Assembly: GCF_011386835.1 (NCBI RefSeq)
Contig: NC_088794.1
Span: forward strand, 68,272,434-68,336,433
Source of the DNA: Chrysemys picta bellii
Taxonomy: Eukaryota > Chordata > Testudines > Emydidae
Length of the DNA stretch: 64,000 nt
Direction: 5' to 3'
Part shown: one piece after another, positions 57,871 through 64,000 of the stretch
Layout: every line of letters starts with the position of its first letter
How positions within the stretch are numbered: the first letter of the stretch is position 1
Notes under the pieces: model-generated
The model's input: only the letters and a program-made list of their open reading frames with translations
Database searches by the model: none
Told to the model about the DNA's origin: nothing
Program-made: the position numbers and the translations under genes

Positions 57871-58139
57871 GGTGAAATTAAAATGTCATAGATGAGATTT
57901 TAAACTAAGGGATGGGGGAAAACCAACTGGTGCAGAGGAGCACACAGTTTGGACGGACACATCCTTTAGGGGAGGATTTATTAAAGGGGATACTCTATAT
58001 CCTAGTAAACAGGAGAGGACAGAAGTTGATGAACTACAGGTAGGAACTGAAGGGAAACAATCACATGAAAAACAGTTCAATTCAATTAAATTGAATGAAG
58101 ACAGACAAGTAAATGTGGACAAATTTCATAACTGTTTGT

Positions 58140-58905
58140 ATACAAATGCAAGAAGAGGGGTGAAATTGAATGCTTAGTATTAAATGAGGATATTGATGTA
58201 ATAGGCATCACAGAAACCTGGTGAAACTATGATAATCAATGGTGCACGATAATACCAGGATACAAAATAAGAATGACAGAATAGGTTGTGTTGGTGGGGG
58301 AGTGGCAGGATATGTTAAAGAAAGCATACAGTCAACTATAGTAAATATTTTAAATGAATCAAACTGTACCATAGACTCTCTATGGATAAAATTCCAAGCT
58401 TGCATAATAGGAGTCTAGCAGCAGGAATATACTACCAACCACTGACCTGACCAGAATGGTGATGGTGACTGTGAAAGTCTCAGGAAATTGCAAAACAGAA
58501 AACCCAATAATAATGAGGGAATTTCAACTATCCTCATACTGACTGGGTACATTATACTTCAGGACAGGATGCAGAGATGAAAATTTTTAGACACCATTAA
58601 ACTTGTTCCTTAGAGCAACTAGTCCTGGAACCCACAAGGGGAGAAGCAATTATTGATCTAGTCCAAACTGGCTCATCGGATCTGGTCCATGAGGGGAATA
58701 TAGCTGAATGGCTCAGTAATAGAGACAATAATGTAATTAAATTTAACATCCTTTTAGGGGTGAAATTATCAAAGAAACCCACCACAGTAGCATTTAACTT
58801 CAAAAATGGGAACCACATAAAAATGAGGTCCTTACTAAAATGGAAATTAAGTGTAAAAGTATAATTATGCAGGCCAAATAAGAATTTGAAGAGCAAGTAG
58901 TAAAA
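58140..58905 (+). pseudogene. CR1 ORF2 endonuclease-domain remnant
   Basis: Frames 58140-58420 read VLNEDIDVIGITETWWNYDNQW, then IIPGYKIRMTE, matching the AP-type endonuclease of CR1 ORF2, including the TETW catalytic Glu block. Later, 58600-58860 reads EQLVLEPTRGEAIIDL and VIKFNILL, then VAFNFKNG, the C-terminal side of the domain. Stops and shifts occur in between. The domain would nick target DNA. The following RT domain is absent because the element stops at 58908. Confidence 0.8.
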
Positions 58906-58912
58906 CCCTGTA

Positions 58913-59410
58913 GTGAGGTGGCCTGGCTCCCAGCCACCCCAGAGAGGGACGAGCCCCTCCGGATGCCAAAGTGGGCGGAGCCACTGGAGCCTGCGCCCGC
59001 CCCCCCAAAAGTCAAAGCGCAGGACAGGAAGTATAAAAGCCCCACCCCAGGGCTCAGAAGCTGCCTGGCCGCCGGAGAAGCCAGATGCTGGAGGCCTACC
59101 TCCTGCTGGGGAGACTCCTGCAGCCTGTGACCGACCCGAGGACTGGCCATACCAGTCAAGGCCTGATGGCGACCAGACCCCGGAGAAGCTGTTAAGCCTA
59201 CCTGTGAGAAGCGACCCAGAGGAGCTGCCAAGCCTACCACTCGCTGAGTACCCTGAGGAGCCCATGGTGCTCGATTCCATGAAGGACACCGACCAGACGC
59301 AGGTACTGCTAGAGGGGGAGGTAGGAAGTCGCCCGGAGGTAGCTGATCCTAGTCTGGCTGCGGCACACCCAGAGCCGATGTCAGTGTGTTGCGGCCAGGA
59401 TCCCCACTGA
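58913..59410 (+). CDS. Open frame in the GC-rich unit, doubtful coding value
   Basis: 165 codons rich in Pro, Glu and Ser with the acidic stretch YPEEPMVLDSMKDTDQTQVLLEGE. It matches no family I know. It begins before the TATA-like box, so a transcript from that box would start inside the frame; internal Met codons lie at about residues 107 and 132. It overlaps minus-strand frames of 299 and 146 codons that extend into the CR1. GC-rich composition alone can keep frames open, so I treat it as hypothetical at most. Confidence 0.15.
   Translation: MRWPGSQPPQRGTSPSGCQSGRSHWSLRPPPQKSKRRTGSIKAPPQGSEAAWPPEKPDAGGLPPAGETPAACDRPEDWPYQSRPDGDQTPEKLLSLPVRSDPEELPSLPLAEYPEEPMVLDSMKDTDQTQVLLEGEVGSRPEVADPSLAAAHPEPMSVCCGQDPH
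59031..59040 (+). promoter_or_regulatory. TATA-like box in the GC-rich unit
   Basis: GTATAAAAGC, about 120 bp from the unit's left edge, in an otherwise GC-rich context, as in a retroviral or Pol II core promoter. No expression evidence can be drawn from sequence. Confidence 0.4.
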
Positions 59411-59564
59411 CACAGCAGCAGGCTGCCTGCCACTGTCAGGGCCCCGGGCTGGGACGCAGTGGAGTGGGCGGGCCTGCGTCCCCCCTGCCACCCCACTCAC
59501 GGGTGGCAATCTCCCCCTCGCCCCAGACACTCAGAACCAGGAGCCTGGGTTTTGCTGTTGAACT

Positions 59565-59803
59565 CAGGGCCGGCTCCAGGCACCAGCTTAAAAAGCAGGT
59601 GCTTGGAGCAGCCAGGGGAGAGGGGCGGCACCTGCGGCAATTCGGGGGCGACAGGTCCCTCACTCCCTCTAGGAGCGAAGGACCTGCCGCTGAACTGCCG
59701 CCGCCGATTGCAGCTTTTTTTTTTTCCCCAATTGCCGCTGCTGATCACGATCGCGGCTTTTTTTTTTTTGCTTGGGGCAGCAGAAATGCTGGAGCCGGCC
59801 CTG
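59565..59803. mobile_element. hAT MITE, CAGGGCCGGCTCCAG family (239 bp)
   Basis: Ends CAGGGCCGGCTCCAG and CTGGAGCCGGCCCTG are perfect inverted repeats. Octamers GTTGAACT (59557-59564) and ATTGAACT (59804-59811) match at 7 of 8. It shares ends and the 'gcttggggcagca' motif with 55784-56374 but has a core with two T-runs rather than a G-rich minisatellite. It is inserted in the GC-rich unit 58909-59955. Confidence 0.92.
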
Positions 59804-59940
59804 ATTGAACTATTTGCTCAGCCCCTGCCTGAGGGCCTGAGCTCCAGACTGTGTGTTGCCCCGCCCTGACCCAGGGCCTGGGCCTGTTATTGAACTATTT
59901 GCTCAGCCCCTGCCTGAGGGCCTGAGCCCTTGACTGTTAA
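59804..59940 (+). repeat. 85-bp tandem duplication
   Basis: The segment starting 'attgaactatttgctcagcc' at 59804 recurs at 59889 and is identical for the first 38 or so bases. The second unit is cut short by 'cccttgactgttaaac'. It is part of the right end of the GC-rich unit. Confidence 0.88.
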
Positions 59941-59955
59941 ACAGTCCCAGTTAAA

Positions 59956-62322
59956 CAGAGTGTAATAGTAGATTTGTGATGCAGACATCCATCCATTAAA
60001 AAAAAAAAAAACACAGCTTAGACCCCCACCACCTGCTAACACCTTTCATTTAGGTCACAAAAGACTTGACAGATAGTAGTAATTTTCAGTCACTGGGCTA
60101 GGTTTGAAACAATGACCTAGAGCTATAGAGGTCCGAATCTATTCCTAGATCCAGCCAGTCCTCCCATGAACAGATTTTAAGCAGATTTTGTTTATATCTG
60201 GGAAAGGAAAGGAAAGGAGATTGATGTACACTTGGGCACTGACAACTAAAAGGTGTTTAAAATCCAGACCATCTCAGATGAGAATTATAGAAGTTGTAAG
60301 ACATTTAACAAGAAAATTTGTCAGTTAGGATTAAAATGTAAGGACCTACAATATAATCCTAAATCTGTAAAACCAGATATGTTCCATTTCATTCACTACC
60401 TAACCTTTTCATGTATTTTCTATCCCCAAAAGCATGCCAAAGTTATTATCTTCAACATTAAAATGATTAGCAATTAGACTTCTGAATTTTGAAATGTGTG
60501 AATAGCTGATTTGCAGTTTCTTTCATGTATGCATTGTCTTTGAGCTGTCAGCACAGTACACTGTATGCAAATCCAACAAGACAAGTAAACCAGCAACAAA
60601 ATTATGTTCTATTGGCCTGCACACTTTTAAAAGCCACAATCCCAGCATGCTCCAAGGATGTAATTTCTGCAGGTGCTGGACAGGAAGGCTCTTCAGACTG
60701 TTAGTGTCCTGAAGTTTTAGAGATTAATCCTAATCCAGGAGGAAAATTAAACCTCTTTCTTGGCAACAGATTTTACTTTTGAATAGACTTAAAAAATTCC
60801 ACCCTGCTCCCTAGGGATGGAACATGAACATTCAAATCTTCCTCATGTCCGTATGTGGAAGCTGACTCAAACAGAAGATCTTTACAATCTAAGCATTTAC
60901 TGAGGGCCAAATTGTGACCCCTGTAGTAATACTGACAAGCAGTTACTCACATGAGCAATCTCACTAACATCAATGAACTTGCTTGTGTAAGTGCTCATCA
61001 AGATGAGGAAGGGCTCACAATCTGATCCCAGGGGAACAGTGATGTACTCACAGGCAGAGAGGTTCCGTGTACTTTAGCGTCTTTTAAAAAGTCAACACAA
61101 CTCTTCTAGGTTAATCCACAGTATATAAACAGGGTTTTTAAAACAGGCACATCTGAACTGGTTTTAACGTGGATTTAGAAAAAGAACAATCTGAAACTTG
61201 CTTATGCCACATGCAATGAGACTTTTTGAATTCCAATGCACATGGAAGTGAATGAAGAGTCTCCCATAAATTTCAGTGGGCTTTGGAATAGACTCCAATA
61301 TACCGAAAAAAAACCTTTAGACTGCACAGCAACCACTTGGCCTCCCTGCCATCACAATATATTTATTAAATTGTTACCATTAAATATTTTGTAACGTAAT
61401 TGGCCCCATTTACTGAAAATTCCTAGAAGATACGTTACCTAGAGGGCAGGCTCTTGGTACAAATGGTTAAAATGATTTTTGATAAACACGGAAATCTTTT
61501 CCTAGCTGCTGAGGTTATAAAATACATTCAGTTAGTCCTGAGATTTTTTTCTTCCTGATAGTTTTGTTGCCAAGAAATACATCTGAACAGAAATACTTAG
61601 TGCTATTACAAATTTGTTATGGGGGAGCACATGGAGTTTATATTAGTGACACAGCTGCTTTTTCCATTCATGTATCATTCTTCCCTTAAATAGACAGAAA
61701 AAAGTGACTATTTTTTTCTTAAAAATATACTTTGTCTCATCCCTCTTTTACTCTGTTACCAAGAGGGAACATCCATAAGTAGCAACCACTGGCTACTTGG
61801 AAGAACTACAGTAAATTTCTCCTGAACAGATCTAAGTGACCACAAGTGGTGTGTTTGTTTACGTTACCCTGCTGAGAGCTATGATGAATAGGCAAGGTGT
61901 TTTAATGCATCTCTTATAGCCAGCTCATGGATGTTAGACTCCCCTCAGAACAATGGTCACTCTGAATTATCAGGCATCTAGGATGATTTTCTTAGCCCCT
62001 TTAAAAACATAGAGTAAGTAAAAATAAGCTTCTCTCAATACCTTATCTCTGTTCTGTCAGGTGGTGGAAAGAATTTCAGCAATTGCTCCTATCCCCTAAG
62101 AACATGTAGGGACAATTTTTCAAAGGAGAGTGGGTGTGCCTGCAAATGTTTGGCACCTGTTGGCTGCCAAAAAGACTGCATCTGCATGTATAACACTAAG
62201 AATTGTGCTTACGTGGGCTTACCAAGTCTCGTTGTGTGTCTGTGGGCGCAACATGTTAGCTTCTGTGGGCACAACTAGCACAGGGCATTTGGGTGGGTAT
62301 ACTCTTATAGTTAATCCTTAGA
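59956..62322. other. AT-rich non-coding spacer
   Basis: An A-run lies at 59998-60011. 60905-61032 holds a diverged palindromic amniote module ('agttactcacatgagcaatc', 'gcttgtgtaagtgctca'). No exon or RNA gene can be supported. Confidence 0.5.
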
Positions 62323-62330
62323 GACTACAT

Positions 62331-62663
62331 CATGGGTCGGCAATGTTTGGCACGCGGCTCTCCAGGGTAAGCACCCTGGCGGGCCGGGCCAGTTTATTTA
62401 CCTGCTGACGTGGCAGGTTTGGCCGATCGCGGCCCCCACTGGCCGTGGTTCGCCATCCCGGGCTAATGGGTGCGGCGGGAAGCGGCGCAGGCAAGCGATG
62501 TGCTGGCTGTGGCTTCTCACCGCCCCATTGGCCCAGGACGGCGAACCGCGGCCAGTGGGGGCCGTGATCGGCCAAACCTGCCACGTCAGCAGGTAAATAA
62601 ACTGGCTCGGCCTGCCAGGGTGCTTACCCTGGTGAGCCGCCTGCCAAATGCTGATGACCCCTG
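62331..62663. mobile_element. GC-rich palindromic hAT MITE, third copy (333 bp)
   Basis: Same family as 4298-4633 with ends CATGGGTCGGCAAT and TGATGACCCCTG, both a little mutated. Flanking octamers GACTACAT (62323-62330) and GACTATAT (62664-62671) match at 7 of 8. The copy is full length but its arms are less alike than those of the first copy, so it is probably older. Frames on both strands inside it are artefacts of the palindrome. Confidence 0.9.
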
Positions 62664-62671
62664 GACTATAT

Positions 62672-63755
62672 CAATAGGGAACATGAAAATTCTGAAGGAA
62701 ATCCCAGAATTATTTTGGCTTATCACATTCCAGGTTTCCTTCTTCGTAAGCTCCCCCAGAACATTTTTGACAAGGCTAGTCACAAGTACAATGTTTATGA
62801 GACAGAATTAACTGAAGCTGCACAACAATTAGAAGGTAATAAACCAATACCAAGGCACACCATTATCTTGAGCAATCACCAAGTTGACATCTGTACCCCA
62901 AATTTATTTAGAAGGCAAACCAACACTGAACTGTGACAAAACAATTCCCCAGCATGCAATAGGTTTCTAGATCTCAATGTTTTCCTAACTCATATGCAAG
63001 TGAGGAAATGTAGGCTTAATTATTGTACATATTATATTAACTGCAAGTGCTATATTTTATTGAAATTGTAACCTATTGTAATTTGATAATTATTTAAAAA
63101 CTCATTATGGTCTAATACCTTTCTAGCACCTTTGGCTACACAATCTGGGTGCACATTAGGGGACTTACATGCCTACAATGGACCCGCAACAAAGTATGTA
63201 TGTATGCATCTCTTTAAAAATTTGGGCCTGGCATGTAATTTTAAATGCTAACATTTTAATATGTTGCATCTTTAAAATACTGCATGCTGAGCACAAAAAA
63301 GATATTTAAAAAGATGTGTGTTTATGGCTACTTTCATTGCTATAACCATACACAGTTTAGTAAAGTTTATAGATCCTGAGAATGGCATTGAGACTTTAAC
63401 ACATGTTGATCTACCTTTTGAATGCAGGTGAAAAGAATTGGGCCTGACAACTCTTCCACTAGTTTTGCATAATTTCTGATAAATGATTTTTTTCTTTTTG
63501 CCATTTTGTGGCCTTTGCGAGAAATAGCATGTAGAAAAATGAAATGTGACATTCATAAAACTATGATACAGTTGCACCTTTTAATCATTTCAGCAATATC
63601 TCTGCTCCTCGTTAGCTTCCAAAATGCAAAACAAAAAAATATGATCTTTGTAAAATGCCATTTAGAATGGCAAGTCTGTGTTGAATAAAATTAGCTTTTA
63701 GAACAGACTCCAGGTTTTTAGATCTCATATTTACAAAATATGTAATACTGTGCAC
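62672..63755. other. AT-rich non-coding spacer, nothing recognised
   Basis: No gene or repeat boundary. A minus-strand 101-codon frame (63272-63577) has no recognised domain. Confidence 0.5.
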
Positions 63756-63915
63756 TATTCTATAACAGCTTTCATCTGAGTATCTCGAAGTGCTTTACAA
63801 ACATTGATTAATGAAACATTACAACACTCCTGTGAAGGAAGGACGTATAATTATACGTCCTCCAGAGATGAGTCCCAATCAAACCACACAGCTAAACAAC
63901 CCAAACATTTTTGGT
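63756..63915 (-). repeat. Probable MIR-type SINE fragment
   Basis: 'ctcgaagtgctttacaaaca', 'acaacactcctgtgaaggaa' and 'ccacacagctaaacaaccca' follow the reversed MIR order, but the middle is diverged. A small palindrome 'acgtataattatacgt' lies at 63843-63858. Confidence 0.45.
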
Positions 63916-64000
63916 TGTTTGAGTCCGGTGTCTTGGTTCTGCCTTTTATACAGATAGTTCCAGAAACAAAATTTGACTTTTTATCCAAACATTTTTAAAG

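Larger units (their letters stand above)
56375..58908 (+). mobile_element. CR1 LINE 5' portion (ORF1 and endonuclease), interrupted
   Basis: From 57328 the reading VMGDYIIRDINS and VYVGTNDIGK marks CR1 ORF1 (SGNH esterase). From about 58150 DIDVIGITETW marks the start of ORF2. The short part 56375-56497 upstream of the inserted hAT element probably belongs to the same ORF1. The element ends abruptly at 58908 within ORF2, where a different unit begins. RT and the 3' UTR are missing, the reverse of the usual 5' truncation. Confidence 0.75.
58909..59955 (+). mobile_element. GC-rich unit with TATA-like box, possible LTR
   Basis: Begins TGTAGTGAGG immediately after the CR1 and is much more GC-rich. 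GTATAAAAGCCCC at 59031-59043 is a good TATA-like box. An 85-bp tandem duplication lies near the end (units start at 59804 and 59889). The end near 59950 (GTTAAACA) is compatible with TG...CA, but no target duplication was confirmed. A hAT MITE (59565-59803) is inserted within it. The unit could be an LTR of a Gypsy-like or retroviral element; the alternative is a non-LTR composite repeat. Confidence 0.5.

Noticed and set aside
58597..59496. 299-codon minus-strand frame
   Set aside because: It spans the junction of a plus-strand CR1 remnant and a GC-rich unit, so it crosses two unrelated elements and cannot be an old gene.
1..64000. CRISPR array, operon or bacterial-type system
   Set aside because: No regularly spaced short repeats, Shine-Dalgarno-led gene runs or prokaryotic gene density; the repeats are vertebrate LINE, SINE, LTR and DNA-transposon families.

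Overview
This 64 kb window looks like non-coding DNA from a reptile, most likely a turtle. It is AT-rich, carries vertebrate microsatellites, and is full of repeat families I recognise from turtle and other amniote genomes: CR1 and L2 LINEs, MIR-type SINEs, Penelope-like elements with a GIY-YIG nuclease remnant, hAT and PIF/Harbinger MITEs, and solo retroviral LTRs. No host protein-coding exon, tRNA, rRNA or CRISPR array can be supported. The open frames present are chance, low-complexity, or lie in transposon remnants. The turtle call rests on repeat recognition from memory, not on a search. The window could be an intron or an intergenic interval.

Layout: 1-9.4 kb is AT-rich DNA with an L2 tail (about 3.0-3.4 kb), two copies of a GC-rich palindromic hAT MITE (4298-4633, with 8-bp target duplications; 7786-7927, a deletion derivative) and a folded Penelope insertion (5657-6733) that contains an inverted copy of nearby host DNA. 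9.4-10.7 kb is one solo LTR with a 4-bp duplication. 13.4-14.1 kb is a Penelope 3' part with a GIY-YIG remnant. 12-25 kb carries MIR SINEs, one split by a 125-bp hAT MITE, and a TIR element with two tRNA-like modules (about 19.4-19.8 kb). 26.8-28.4 kb is an old CR1. 29.2 kb holds a perfect-hairpin Penelope insertion. 30.5-30.9 kb is a Penelope fragment split by a Harbinger MITE, with a second Harbinger MITE at 35.0 kb. 37.2-40.0 kb is an L2 split by a solo LTR. 45.96-48.42 kb has two more solo LTRs, each with its own 5-bp duplication. 50-54.2 kb carries CR1 fragments, the best being a reverse-transcriptase region with FADD (52.8-54.2 kb). 55.8-60 kb is a dense nest: a CR1 5' part (ORF1 and endonuclease) broken by two hAT elements, then a GC-rich unit with a TATA-like box that itself carries a third hAT MITE. 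62.3 kb has a third copy of the GC-rich palindromic MITE.

The repeats give a readable order of events: MITEs lie inside SINEs and CR1, an LTR inside L2, and a Harbinger inside a Penelope fragment. The strongest observations are the Penelope fold-backs, three of which share a breakpoint after an oligo-T, one having trapped an 82-nt inverted piece of its own flank. I found no host biological system here; what is unusual is the structure of the mobile elements.
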